Part shown: positions 48,936 through 58,353 of the stretch, piece by piece
Layout of the letters: each line of letters opens with the position of its first letter
Numbering within the stretch: position 1 is the stretch's first letter
DNA from: Candidozyma auris
Lineage: Eukaryota > Ascomycota > Pichiomycetes > Serinales > Metschnikowiaceae
Reading direction: 5' to 3'
DNA: 64,000 nt
Assembly: GCF_003013715.1 (NCBI RefSeq)
Contig: NC_072814.1
Location: 1,178,001 to 1,242,000 of the forward strand
The notes under the pieces: model-generated
What the model was told of the DNA's origin: nothing
The model's input: the letters and a program-made list of their open reading frames with translations, nothing else
The model's database searches: none
Made by a program: the position numbers and the translations under genes

Positions 48936-49765
48936 ATGTCTTTCTCCGATTTCTCTAAGGTCGAAACCCTCAAGTCCTTGAACGACTTCTTGGCTGACAA
49001 GTCTTACGTCGATGGGTATGTCAATTGATGAACCTACCTGGTTTGAACCTGACTTTTTTCATTTGGTCCTCGTGTTGAGTGATGATCGCAATCTTTGGTC
49101 CGTGTTTATGAGGTGCTTAAGACCCACCGCATGAGTGACACAGGAGATTTAAATCTATTTGGCTGACTCACGAATAACTGGAAAATTCCTGAATATTCTG
49201 TACTAACTTCCACAGCTCCGCTGCCACTCAGGCTGACGTGACCGTCTACAAGGCTTTCCAGAAGGAGTTCCCTCAGTTCGCCAGATGGTTCAACCACATT
49301 GCCTCTTTCACTGAGGAGTTCGAGTCCTTGCCTGCTGGTAAGGCCCCAGCTGGTGGTGCTGCTGCTGCCGCTGAGGACGATGACGATGTCGACTTGTTCG
49401 GTTCTGACGACGAGGTTGACGAGGAGGCCGAGAAGCTCAAGCAGGAGAGATTGGCTCAGTACGCCGCCAAGAAGGCCGCTAAGGGCCCAAAGCCTGCTGC
49501 TAAGTCCATTGTCACCTTGGAGGTCAAGCCATGGGATGACGAGACCAACTTGGATGAGTTGTTGGCCAACGTCAAGGCCGTTGAGATGGACGGTTTGACC
49601 TGGGGTGCTCACCAGTGGATCCCTGTTGGTTTTGGTATCAAGAAGTTGCAGATCAACTTGGTCATTGAGGACGAGAAGGTGTCTTTGGACGCTTTGCAGG
49701 CCCAGATCGAGGAGGACGAGGACCACGTCCAGTCCACCGACGTTGCTGCCATGCAGAAGTTGTAA
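48936..49765 (+). CDS. EFB1: Translation elongation factor 1-beta (eEF1B-alpha)
   Basis: Two exons, 48936-49015 and 49216-49765, with a 200-bp intron bounded by GTATGT and TACTAAC...CACAG. They give a 209-residue product. It is the GDP-GTP exchange factor of eEF1A. It has an N-terminal GST-C-like region (SFSDFSKVETLKSLNDFLAD), an Ala linker, the acidic DDDVDLFGSDDE element (CK2-type sites), and the C-terminal exchange domain with KSIVTLEVKPWDDETNL, EGLTWGAHQ-type sequence (here MDGLTWGAHQW) and the terminal AAMQKL. The sequence matches S. cerevisiae Efb1 (206) closely, including intron position near codon 27. Codon use is highly biased with no CTG, as expected for a very abundant protein. The intron hosts a snoRNA. 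Confidence 0.97.
49076..49170 (+). ncRNA. snR18: C/D-box snoRNA U18 (snR18) in the EFB1 intron
   Basis: Inside the EFB1 intron there is a terminal stem GAGT/ACTC (49077-49080 and 49166-49169). It encloses a C box GTGATGA (49079-49085) and a D box CTGA (49163-49166). An antisense element TTGGTCCGTGTTT (49095-49107) precedes a D' box ATGA (49108-49111). The element is complementary to AAACACGGACCAA of large-subunit rRNA. The fifth base before D' pairs with the A of AAACACGG, the A649-type 2'-O-methylation target of yeast snR18. In S. cerevisiae snR18 also lies in the EFB1 intron. Only box spacing and the exact ends are uncertain. Confidence 0.88.
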
Positions 49766-49898
49766 GAAGCTTTTCCAAAAGTTTTCTCGTGTATGTGTAA
49801 CGTATTTGTTTCATCCGTGCCGGCTGTTTATTGTATAAGCGGGCGGACCGTAATATAAATAACTTTCAGCTATAGACTATAAAGTAAGCTCAATGGCT

Positions 49899-51233
49899 TC
49901 AAAAGTACGACCCTCGCCCAGTGAAGTCCTTCTTCAACGTGTCAGCTTGATGTGGCAGTAGAACCTTTGGAGAATACATCTCTATTGTAGAGACGGGTAT
50001 TTTATTTCCAAAAGGCCATCTAGAGTCTCCGTGTACATCCTTCCAGTCCACCACAGGCTCAAACTTGAGATTGTCGTTCTCTTTGGTATATTTTAAGTGG
50101 CACTGTACTAGCTGGTCAAATAAAAGTTTGAGGTCCTCGAGAACGAGCCCAGACAGGTCCAGAAAGACAGATTTGTCTATCCTTAGCGACGTCACTGAAT
50201 TCAAATTTTGTACAAAGTGCTCGTTTCGCTTACTGGCAACCTTTGTTTTGAATCTGTTGAGGATTTTCATTTTCGAGGGTTTGATTTCTGCCATGCTCTT
50301 GCTTTGCAATGAGAGCAACGAGAAATTGATAAGACCAATTGCATGGCCAAGACTGTCCTTTTTGTAGTACTCAATTGACAAGAACAAGCCCGCATAAGCA
50401 GTAGCATACTGGCGCACGACAGACAAGTAGTCGATCCAGCCATCATAATGAAGTCTATAATGATTGGACTCGTTGGAATCCAACTCACGGACTAAATTGA
50501 TACAAGAGGTCACCTCGTCAAGAACAAAAATGGCAACTCGACATAGTATATTATTGTTGCTGGAAACGAACGTTTCACTCAGATTGTAGGAGTTTCTATT
50601 AAGCCACGAGAACTTGGACAAAATGGACATCTGAATTCCAATCTGGCTGCATTTATCCACAAGAACAAACAAACGAGGGTCAATTGTGGTATCTGTGCTT
50701 CCCATGGTGAATTGACTTCCAAATAGGCTGAAAGACGTGGCCCTCTTATAGTGAACAGCCACCGCTTTCCATTTTTCATCGATCTCCTTCTCTGGCTCCA
50801 GGTCAGAGTCCGAGTCTATAAGTTCATTAGCAAGCTCAGCACCCAATTTGATGTACAGCAACGCCAAGCTCACCGTCACGAGCTGGATCTCGGCTGCCAA
50901 AGTCAATGCAATGTCTGACTTCCCATTCAACTTGAATAACTTCTTCGACTCTTTCTTCTCCACATTGCGCCAAGGCACTTTCCCTGTGAGCGTGATATCC
51001 AGCGCCTTGGAGGCAAATCGTGCAATAGACTTCTCGTGTACTTCATTGTTCAACTGCTGGAATAGCGCTTCTAAGTATTCTTGTAGCCCGGACACATAGC
51101 GGACGGTCTCGCTGTGAGAAGCAATTGAAGAGGGGCAAAGCGATGCTCTGAGACTCTGTGTTTCGGCCAGCACGACCTGCGTGTTGACCTTCCATGGTAT
51201 TGGAGTCGGTGGAGTGTTAGGAAGAACGATCAT
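49899..51233 (-). CDS. BRO1-domain-like protein, YGR122W/PalC type
   Basis: A 444-residue mainly helical protein. It has the opening PPTPIPWKVN..VVLAET, YVSGLQEYLEALFQQLN near 48-64, and later VPWRNVEKKESKKLF, AVHYKRATSFSLFGSQF and a stretch with AYAGLFLSIEYYKKDSLGHAIG. This is how truncated BRO1-domain proteins of the PalC/YGR122W group look. These act with ESCRT-III in the alkaline-pH Rim101/PacC signalling pathway. The length fits (S. cerevisiae 402). I assign the group from overall pattern and not from a catalytic signature, so a different BRO1-like function is possible. It is divergent from YND1 with 295 bp between. Confidence 0.7.
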   Translation of the reverse strand: MIVLPNTPPTPIPWKVNTQVVLAETQSLRASLCPSSIASHSETVRYVSGLQEYLEALFQQLNNEVHEKSIARFASKALDITLTGKVPWRNVEKKESKKLFKLNGKSDIALTLAAEIQLVTVSLALLYIKLGAELANELIDSDSDLEPEKEIDEKWKAVAVHYKRATSFSLFGSQFTMGSTDTTIDPRLFVLVDKCSQIGIQMSILSKFSWLNRNSYNLSETFVSSNNNILCRVAIFVLDEVTSCINLVRELDSNESNHYRLHYDGWIDYLSVVRQYATAYAGLFLSIEYYKKDSLGHAIGLINFSLLSLQSKSMAEIKPSKMKILNRFKTKVASKRNEHFVQNLNSVTSLRIDKSVFLDLSGLVLEDLKLLFDQLVQCHLKYTKENDNLKFEPVVDWKDVHGDSRWPFGNKIPVSTIEMYSPKVLLPHQADTLKKDFTGRGSYF

Positions 51234-51303
51234 AGGTTCTTCTGTACATTTAGGTGAGCGTGCGAATGTAGAGGGTGATCTTGAGATTGTGCTATAGTAA
51301 GGA

Positions 51304-51316
51304 TGGCTGCGAAAAA
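51304..51316 (+). promoter_or_regulatory. Recurrent TGGCTGCGAAAAA element
   Basis: In the divergent promoter of the PalC-like gene and YND1, 71 bp from the first and 213 bp from the second start. Confidence 0.45.
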
Positions 51317-51528
51317 CGTATTGGTGCCTATGTGACTTTACCCTAGCAAGCGTACATACGTCCTTGTTTTAGTTTAGAGAAGGCAAAATCCAGTAGGATC
51401 TTCCAAGCTCACACTCACATCTCTACAGCTTTATTCACCGCTGCCGGTTCCTTCCACACACTGGCCCTCCAGCCGTGTCCTGTACACTCTCCCGATTATC
51501 AACAAACCTCCATCTACTTCCTTTCTCC

Positions 51529-53448
51529 ATGGGCGGCTACAAGTACGGAATCGTAGTCGACTCAGGCTCGCTGGGGTCGAGAGTACAGATCTACAAGTGG
51601 GAGGATCCGGATGATTCTCAGAAACTGGCACTGGAGGAGACTCTCAGGTCTCCACCGAAGATTAGCCAGGAGAAGGATTGGACGTTGAAGATAACGCCTG
51701 GGGCGTCCACATTTGGGGACAAGCCAGGGAAGATATGGAAACAGCATTATAAAAAACTCATGAAGTTTGCTGAAAGCGTGATTCCCAAGAACGAGTGGCA
51801 CGACACTCCAGTATATGTGTTGGCCACCGCAGGGATGAGGCTCCTACCTGAGAGGCAACAGGAGAGAGTGCTCTCAGAGACGTGCAAGGCGCTCCAGAAA
51901 CATACGGAATTCAAGATAAGCTCGTGTTCTGACCATGTGAAGGTTATAGACGGTGCTACTGAGGGTATCTATGGATGGCTTGCCCTCAACTACTTGATGG
52001 GAAAGTTTGACAATTACGATCCACAGGCCATTGAACATGAGCTGGTGGGTTTCATGGACATGGGAGGCGCCTCTGCGCAAGTTGCATTTGTGCCCTCTGC
52101 CGAGGAAATCCAAAAGCACGACGAGGATCTTTACAAAGTGATTCTCAGAAACCAGAATGGTGACCTTCAGAACTGGCGTGTTTTTACAGGCACATGGCTT
52201 GGATTTGGCGCCAACCAGGCCAGAAAACGGTACTTGGACAATCTCATTTCTCTTCTTTTGGCTTCTAATGTGAAATTCAAGGGCAAGAAGATCAATGACC
52301 CATGCTTACCCCAGGGAGCTGAGATCAAGGACTATACATACTCGAACAAACAGTATACCATCAAGGGTACGGGCCAGTATGAGGAGTGCATCAAGGACAT
52401 TTATCCCTTGCTCATGAAGCATTTACCGTGTAAGGAAGAACCCTGTCTCTTCAACGGCATGCATGCACCTAAGATGAACTTTGAGAAAGACAAGTTCGTC
52501 GGTGTGTCTGAATTTTGGTACACTGCTAACGACATCTTCCACAGTGGAGGTGAATACAACTTCCACAGCTTTAACGACAAGGTACGCGAGTACTGTCAGA
52601 GCGATTGGGACACCATTCTCGCAAATTCTAAGGAGGGCAAGTATTCCAATTTGCCGGAAAATTTCTTGCTTGACGCATGCTTCAAAGCATCTTGGGTCAT
52701 CAATGTTTTACATGAGGGCTTCGGCTTACCTAGACTAGGCATTGAGGTGAATCCAGAGGATGCTGGTGAGACCGACGAAATGAAAGAAGTTCTGAAAGTC
52801 CACGTCCCTTTCAAGTCAGCAGACTCAATAGACGGAGACGAGCTCTCATGGACTCTTGGAAAAGCGCTTCTTGTTGCCTCCTCTCAAGTAGACCATCCCA
52901 AGGGCACAGAGTTGGTGGGTATCACGGGTAGTGCTATATCTGCGAACTCCGGCTTCGAAAGCGACGATGAATTGTATGCATCGTACGCATTTATCTACTT
53001 CTTTTTCATTGCATTGTTCCTTATAATCTTTGTTGCCATCAGACTTGGCTACGGCAAGCTACTCAGAAGCTTTGTTCCTTCCAGAGTGCCTTCACCAATC
53101 ACACGAATGCTTTCTGTGGCAAGAAACCGCAGTCCGCCTGAAGTGAAGAAGTACTTCAATTCTGCAATAAACTACATCAAGCTCCAGGAGCAGGAAGATG
53201 TCAATATTGACTTGGAGGAAGGCACTCACTTTGTGTCTTCATCGCCGAAGCCTGGGGACGTTTCGCTGTTGAGAACAAGATCGACTATTAATCTCGGCGA
53301 CATGGACGAGCCGCTTCACCAGGTCGACTTTTTCAATAAGCCATTTGTAAACCCAAAAAGAGGGCCTATTTATAATCATCGAAATGAAAGTCGGGACTCC
53401 CTTCCTCGGGTCTCCAGTTTAGGGTCCATGAAAGGCAGGCCAGAGTGA
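51529..53448 (+). CDS. YND1: Golgi apyrase Ynd1 (GDA1/CD39 family)
   Basis: A 639-residue nucleoside diphosphatase that clears GDP/UDP in the Golgi lumen so that nucleotide sugars can be exchanged. Apyrase regions are visible: ACR1 at 11-18 (D-S-G-S-x-G-S-R, where x is CTG, read Ser in the CUG clade), ATAGMRLLPE near 104-113, GATEGIYGWLALNYL near 143, FMDMGGASAQ near 177 and TWLGFGANQARKRYL near 222. The lumenal domain ends before a single transmembrane segment (about 487-505, YFFFIALFLIIFVAI) and a 130-residue cytosolic tail. This type I layout distinguishes Ynd1 from Gda1. The start at MGGYKYG (51529) is preferred. In-frame codons above it lack an ATG. Confidence 0.95.
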   Translation: MGGYKYGIVVDSGSLGSRVQIYKWEDPDDSQKLALEETLRSPPKISQEKDWTLKITPGASTFGDKPGKIWKQHYKKLMKFAESVIPKNEWHDTPVYVLATAGMRLLPERQQERVLSETCKALQKHTEFKISSCSDHVKVIDGATEGIYGWLALNYLMGKFDNYDPQAIEHELVGFMDMGGASAQVAFVPSAEEIQKHDEDLYKVILRNQNGDLQNWRVFTGTWLGFGANQARKRYLDNLISLLLASNVKFKGKKINDPCLPQGAEIKDYTYSNKQYTIKGTGQYEECIKDIYPLLMKHLPCKEEPCLFNGMHAPKMNFEKDKFVGVSEFWYTANDIFHSGGEYNFHSFNDKVREYCQSDWDTILANSKEGKYSNLPENFLLDACFKASWVINVLHEGFGLPRLGIEVNPEDAGETDEMKEVLKVHVPFKSADSIDGDELSWTLGKALLVASSQVDHPKGTELVGITGSAISANSGFESDDELYASYAFIYFFFIALFLIIFVAIRLGYGKLLRSFVPSRVPSPITRMLSVARNRSPPEVKKYFNSAINYIKLQEQEDVNIDLEEGTHFVSSSPKPGDVSLLRTRSTINLGDMDEPLHQVDFFNKPFVNPKRGPIYNHRNESRDSLPRVSSLGSMKGRPE

Positions 53449-53468
53449 GTGGGAGCACATGCACAGGA

Positions 53469-53480
53469 TTTTGCACCCAT
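53469..53480 (-). promoter_or_regulatory. Variant of the recurrent element (TTTTGCACCCAT)
   Basis: One mismatch to the core, 64 bp before the secreted-protein gene and in its leader region. Confidence 0.25.
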
Positions 53481-53543
53481 TTTACAAATCCAGCCCCACC
53501 CACTACACCACTTTATTTTGCTCATTTGTCCACAACCACAACT

Positions 53544-54104
53544 ATGAAATCTATTTACATTGTATCGCTCTTGCCACTTGCTGCCTGTGTGCCCTTAAGA
53601 GGTTATTTGGATGTGCCGCCTCAAGAAAAGTATCAAGTTGTGGCTGAGAACGAGCCGGCAGTAACTGCGATGATGACGACGTGGGAGTCGCTTATAAGTA
53701 ATGCCAAAACCGCCAGGACTCTTGTGAAATCCGAGGTCAAGGAGCACTTTGTCAAGAAGCCGAAAGCCCATTGGGCTGCTTTGTGGCACGAAGGGAGTCC
53801 TGGAGGACGCAGAGTTAATGTCGCTGGGGAGGTCTACTCAGACGAATTCAATGAGGATACTAGCTCAGAATCCGAGAGTGATGATGACGGAGACGATGAT
53901 GATGCTGATAACGACGACGATGACGACGACGATGGCGGCGAAGAAGCTGAAAACGGTACTCACTATGCAACTGAACGGCATCGTGAATCTCGACCAGCCT
54001 ATCTCAAGGGTAGTGGCCGAGGCCTCCGCTACAGGCCATTTACCGGACCCCGTTTACGCCCTCGAGGCTACGAGAAGAGAACAGCGACGAAAATGGAATT
54101 CTAG
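53544..54104 (+). CDS. Small secreted acidic protein, unknown family
   Basis: A 186-residue protein with a signal peptide (MKSIYIVSLLPLAAC), a short folded-looking region, a run of Asp/Ser/Glu (about 110-140, with DNDDDDDDD) and a basic C-terminal part rich in Arg, Gly and Pro. One N-glycosylation site (NGT) follows the acidic run. No GPI signal or transmembrane segment is visible, and I do not recognise a domain. The ATG at 53544 places the signal peptide at the N-terminus. The frame extends 33 codons upstream without a convincing alternative. The gene follows YND1 by 95 bp in the same direction. The acidic repeat makes a Ca-binding or precursor role conceivable, but that is a guess. Confidence 0.6.
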   Translation: MKSIYIVSLLPLAACVPLRGYLDVPPQEKYQVVAENEPAVTAMMTTWESLISNAKTARTLVKSEVKEHFVKKPKAHWAALWHEGSPGGRRVNVAGEVYSDEFNEDTSSESESDDDGDDDDADNDDDDDDDGGEEAENGTHYATERHRESRPAYLKGSGRGLRYRPFTGPRLRPRGYEKRTATKMEF

Positions 54105-54273
54105 AGGCGTAATGGAGTTGCTGATTATACGCTTGTGACTTTCTCATACTATAGAGCCCACACATTGGGAGATGCGAATCCTGCAGTACACGATGGGAGG
54201 CATCGCAGTTTATAAAAAAAAGTTAGAGGCATCATCTTGATCCCATTCACCTCTTCACAAACAATTACAGGCC

Positions 54274-55797
54274 ATGAGAGTCAAGAAGCCCACATCGAAG
54301 AGGACCACCACCCGTATGCGGGAGGGCATTAAAAAGAAAGCGGCAGCTCAACGTCGCAAAAACAAAAAGTTGGCCAAGAAAGACGTCACCTGGAAGTCGA
54401 GAGCCAACAAGGATCCAGGCATCCCCGCCAGCTTCCCATATAAAGAAGAGATCATCCACGAGCTAGAACAGAATAGAATTGCCGAGAAAGAGAGAAAGGA
54501 ACAGCTTCGTCTCAAAAGACAGCAGGAGCGTGAAGCTGCCATGGCAAGAGGTGAGGACGTCGAGGATGCCATGATGGATGAGGACGAAGAGCCAGAGAAT
54601 CAAGGCGGCTTCTCTGCGTTGATAGAATCAGCTCAGCAGGCAGCACGTGAGTTCGAGGGGGAAGTTGATGGCGACGAGATGGTGGACCTGGAGGAGGACG
54701 TTGAGTATGAGTTGAGTGATATCGAGGACAAGTCTGACATAGAAAAGTCAAGAAAGGCCTACGACAAGATCTTCAAAGCTGTGGTGGACGCATCTGATGT
54801 GGTTCTTTACGTTTTGGATGCGAGAGATCCGGAGGCGACCAGACTGAGGAAAGTGGAACAAGCTGTGTTGCAGAGTGGAGGTAAGCGTCTCATATTCGTG
54901 TTGAATAAAGTAGACCTTATTCCTACAGAAATCTTAACACAATGGACCAAGTATTTGAATTCCCTTTTCCCGACTGTGCCCTTGAAGGCATCTCCAGGTG
55001 CTACTGGCTCCAACATGTACAATAAGAATCTCTCGAGTGCAGGCACCTCCAACGCCTTATTACAAGCACTCAAGAGCTACGCTGCAAAGTCCAACTTGAA
55101 GCGCTCCATTGTTGTCGGTGTGATCGGATACCCCAACGTTGGTAAATCTTCCATCATCAATGCATTAACTAATAGACACGGCAACCTGAGGGCTTGCCCT
55201 GTGGGCAACATGCCTGGCGTCACAACGTCTATGAGAGAAGTAAAGATTGATAACAAACTCAAGATCTTGGACTCCCCAGGTATTGTATTTCCCGATGAAT
55301 TGCTGAATAAAAAAGCCTCGCAAGAGGCTAAGCTTGCCTTGCTCTCTGCGGTGACGCCGAAGAACATCAGAGATCCCGTTGGCGTGATTGAGCAGCTTCT
55401 CAAACGTTTGTCTAAGGACAACACCATGGCCGACGCTTTGAAGGCGTACTATCTGATTCCAGCATTACCTTCTACCGACTTGAAGGACTATACGAAACAA
55501 TTTTTGATTCACGTTGCCAGAGCGAGAGGCAGATTGACAAAGGGCGGTATCCCCCACATTGAGTCTGCTGCTCTCAACATCTTGAACGATTGGAGAGATG
55601 GGAGAATCACAGGATGGACTGTTCCAAATGCTTCCAAGGCACAGGCTGCTCAAACGGAGATCGACGGTCCAAAGAGCGCCGTTAGAGGTGATAAGGAACC
55701 ACCGAAGGTGGAGAACACCACAGTGGTGAGTGAGTGGGCCAAGGAGTTTGATCTTGATGGGTTGCTTGGCGACAGTTTCGGGATCGAGCAGAACTAA
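54274..55797 (+). CDS. NUG1: Nuclear/nucleolar GTPase Nug1
   Basis: A 507-residue circularly permuted GTPase needed for assembly and export of the 60S pre-ribosome. It starts with a basic GN3L-type region (RVKKPTSKRTTTRMREGIKKK), followed by an acidic stretch (95-150). In permuted order come the G4 motif NKVD at 211-214 (FVLNKVDLIP), SPGATG, the G1 motif GYPNVGKSS at 285-293, PGVTTSMREV (G2) and DSPG at 333-336 (G3). The G3 box DSPG, the usual form in this family, replaces DxxG. The length matches yeast Nug1 (520). The C-terminal GGIPHIESAALNILNDWRDGRI is also a family hallmark. Confidence 0.95.
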   Translation: MRVKKPTSKRTTTRMREGIKKKAAAQRRKNKKLAKKDVTWKSRANKDPGIPASFPYKEEIIHELEQNRIAEKERKEQLRLKRQQEREAAMARGEDVEDAMMDEDEEPENQGGFSALIESAQQAAREFEGEVDGDEMVDLEEDVEYELSDIEDKSDIEKSRKAYDKIFKAVVDASDVVLYVLDARDPEATRLRKVEQAVLQSGGKRLIFVLNKVDLIPTEILTQWTKYLNSLFPTVPLKASPGATGSNMYNKNLSSAGTSNALLQALKSYAAKSNLKRSIVVGVIGYPNVGKSSIINALTNRHGNLRACPVGNMPGVTTSMREVKIDNKLKILDSPGIVFPDELLNKKASQEAKLALLSAVTPKNIRDPVGVIEQLLKRLSKDNTMADALKAYYLIPALPSTDLKDYTKQFLIHVARARGRLTKGGIPHIESAALNILNDWRDGRITGWTVPNASKAQAAQTEIDGPKSAVRGDKEPPKVENTTVVSEWAKEFDLDGLLGDSFGIEQN

Positions 55798-56051
55798 ACA
55801 AGGCATATAGATACGCATGGGATAGGCTGTAAATGTACTTAAAAAGTGAACCTGAATCATGTAGAGCATCCCATTGGGTGCTAAACGGGAACCTATCGAC
55901 ATTGATGGACACAAAAAATATCATTACAAAGGAAAGAGAAAGATCTTCGAGTGAAAGTAGAAAACGCTTATATTTCAGTCTTTAAGCTGGAATCTGTCTC
56001 TGTACAACTACCCACCATACTTGTTGATGACCTGCACTTGGCCTGACTATT

Positions 56052-57521
56052 ATGGTTGATCTACTAGACCGGGTTGAGTTGGATGGCGCCTTTGGCACAG
56101 TCAAATACATTGGCAGCTTGCCGAACTGGGGAGATGACGTTACTGCGTACGGAATTGAATGGGATGATCCACAAAGAGGAAAAAATAATGGCACACTCGG
56201 CAACACTCGGTACTTTTCAGTAGACAAGCCAAACAGCGGGTCTTTTGTCAAGGCCTCCAACAAAAAGTTAAGATTTGGACGTCTGTTTGTAGAAGCTGTT
56301 TTGGAAAAGTATGCTGGAGATGAGAACGTGCTGGCGTTGAAGCGGGAAATCGTATTCGGATCAAAAAAGGTGGAGAGTATAGGATTCGAGAGACTCAATC
56401 GGCAGCAGGCGACGCTTGAGGCTTTGGAAAGCGTGAGCTGTGAAAAGACGATGGTCCAATTTGCAGGAGATGTGGAAAAGCTCCCGTTGATGGAGAAGGT
56501 GAAACATCTCGATTTGAGTTATAACCTTTTGGTGGATATGGGGGAATTGAAGAAGATCACAGAAAAAATGCCTAGGTTGAGGTCGTTGAACCTCAATGGC
56601 AGTCAATTGAGAACATTTGGCGCTCAAATAGTGCTGGTGGAAGAGCTTGATGTGGCATCCTGTGGGATTTCTGAAGAGAACTTGGGAAAGCTCTTGCGTT
56701 CCTTTCCCAATCTTCGACGTCTCTGCGTTGCAGGCAACAAATTAAAAAGCTTCAAGATTGACTTTTCAGCTTCCCTTCGATCCATAGATTTGTCGTACAA
56801 CGAACTACTGGAGTTGCCTGTGTTGCCTGTGGAGGAGCTCTCAGCGGCTAATAACCAAATCACCCGCTTGCCTCGCCGTGCCTCACCTACAAGAATATTA
56901 GATCTACGAGACAACCCGATTTTGAGTTGGAAGGAAATTGACATGGTTGCTGAGAGTTTTCCTGACCTTGAAGAACTCCGAATCGATGGCTGCAAAGTAT
57001 TTGACCAACTATCGATAGATGAAATGACCGCCATGCTCGTGGGCCGCCTTCTGTGCCTGTCTCATCGTGGTCAGGGCATAAGCAAGCTCAACGGAAGTGA
57101 CTTGCGGACTGATGAAATACGCAACTCTGAGCTCTATATCGTTTCCAAGGCACAGAAAGGTCAAATCGAGGTGCTTTCCCAGAATCGCTGGGAGCAACTT
57201 CTGAAGAAGTATAATCTCGAAAAAAAAGCTACAACACCTCAACGTCATCCAGATCGCTTCCTTTTAACTATGAGAACACTGTCCGGGGATCTCATGTTCT
57301 CAAGAGTATTTCTACTGACTAACACAGTGCTACGTCTCAAAGGTATAGTTACTAGGCACACTGGCGTGCCTGTGCATCGTTTCAATCTCTACTATTACCC
57401 AAGCGATATTCGTCTCGACGACGACGTCTCGAAGACTATCTTGGACGACGACATTGCCACGTTGGCCAGCACTGGGCTCGACAACGAATGCTGTATCTAT
57501 TATGAACCGCACATGATCTGA
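56052..57521 (+). CDS. PAC2: Tubulin-folding cofactor E (Pac2)
   Basis: A 489-residue protein. It has an N-terminal CAP-Gly domain (about 5-75: FGTVKYIG, YGIEWDDPQRGKNNGT, RYF), then leucine-rich repeats (about 145-310, LDLSYNLLVDM onward and LDLRDNPILSWKEID), then a C-terminal ubiquitin-like segment. This order is that of Pac2/TBCE, which with cofactors B, C and D assembles alpha/beta-tubulin dimers. The CAP-Gly has GKNNG in place of the common GKNDG, as in several fungi. The length is close to S. cerevisiae Pac2 (518). It is tail-to-tail with TMA20, with only 19 bp between stop codons. Confidence 0.93.
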   Translation: MVDLLDRVELDGAFGTVKYIGSLPNWGDDVTAYGIEWDDPQRGKNNGTLGNTRYFSVDKPNSGSFVKASNKKLRFGRLFVEAVLEKYAGDENVLALKREIVFGSKKVESIGFERLNRQQATLEALESVSCEKTMVQFAGDVEKLPLMEKVKHLDLSYNLLVDMGELKKITEKMPRLRSLNLNGSQLRTFGAQIVLVEELDVASCGISEENLGKLLRSFPNLRRLCVAGNKLKSFKIDFSASLRSIDLSYNELLELPVLPVEELSAANNQITRLPRRASPTRILDLRDNPILSWKEIDMVAESFPDLEELRIDGCKVFDQLSIDEMTAMLVGRLLCLSHRGQGISKLNGSDLRTDEIRNSELYIVSKAQKGQIEVLSQNRWEQLLKKYNLEKKATTPQRHPDRFLLTMRTLSGDLMFSRVFLLTNTVLRLKGIVTRHTGVPVHRFNLYYYPSDIRLDDDVSKTILDDDIATLASTGLDNECCIYYEPHMI

Positions 57522-57540
57522 ACTTAACTATTTTGTGGAC

Positions 57541-58086
57541 TCAGACACTAGCATCAAAGTGCCACAAGCCGTCTCCCAAGTAATGCAACAACTCAATACC
57601 CACTCCTTTATTTTTGGCCTTGATCTCGTCGGTGCTCATGGTCAATTTGCCAATGGCCAAGGCTGATTCTTTTCCTTCAGCGTAAATCGTCACAATGGTA
57701 TCTTTTTCCAAGTTTTCTTCAGGCAACTTGGCTCCCGCTGATGTCAATCCTGGACACATCACATTGGCGCCCGACATGACAAACTTGATGGCACCTCTGT
57801 CAACCTGGACACGAGGAAACAAGTCTGGGTACTTGTGCACAACTTTCAAGTGGGGCACCAAATCATCGAAGTGTTGAAATAAAACAATATTGTCTTCGAC
57901 AGCATAGCATTGAATCTTGTTCTCGCATTTGATCAAGATCACCTGGGACTTCTTCGGTATAATATCGTCGATGACAGGCTCAATTTTCTCAAAATGGTTG
58001 ACGAAGTTCGCCTTGAGGCCTCTTTGAACAGATGATTTGATGTTTGAGCGAGAGTGAACTTCCTCCTTGCCAAATTTCTTGAACAT
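57541..58086 (-). CDS. TMA20: Ribosome-recycling factor Tma20 (MCT-1)
   Basis: A 181-residue protein with the MCT-1/Tma20 start MFKKFGKEEVHSRSNIKSSVQ and a C-terminal PUA domain at about 95-175 (RVQVDRGAIKFVMSGANVMCPGL onward, LGDGLWHF at the end). It works with Tma22/DENR to remove deacylated tRNA and the 40S subunit after termination and to support reinitiation. Its length equals that of S. cerevisiae Tma20 (181). The start is the ATG at 58086, about 60 bp below a GTTCGAAC palindrome of unknown meaning. It is convergent with PAC2. Confidence 0.95.
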   Translation of the reverse strand: MFKKFGKEEVHSRSNIKSSVQRGLKANFVNHFEKIEPVIDDIIPKKSQVILIKCENKIQCYAVEDNIVLFQHFDDLVPHLKVVHKYPDLFPRVQVDRGAIKFVMSGANVMCPGLTSAGAKLPEENLEKDTIVTIYAEGKESALAIGKLTMSTDEIKAKNKGVGIELLHYLGDGLWHFDASV

Positions 58087-58353
58087 TCTGAAGAAACCTT
58101 GTCGTTGGTCGAAAGTATGGATATGCTCCGATCGGGTTCGACTCTCATCGCCAGGCTAGGGCCTATCTGCAGTACTCGCCAAAAGTTCGAACTACACATT
58201 TAAATACAAAGGCAATAAATCTACTGTCAGGGCCAATAATTACAGTGCCGCCACCTTCTGTCGACGTCACCGCACTCAAAGATAGTCCTGGAGTTTGCTA
58301 TGGCCCCTTACATGACACCGAAAGCCTGTAAAACTAGGTGTGATGTATCCAGC

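Noticed and set aside
58100..58210. GTTCGAAC near 58189 as a tRNA B box
   Set aside because: No T-stem, acceptor stem or A box can be formed around it.
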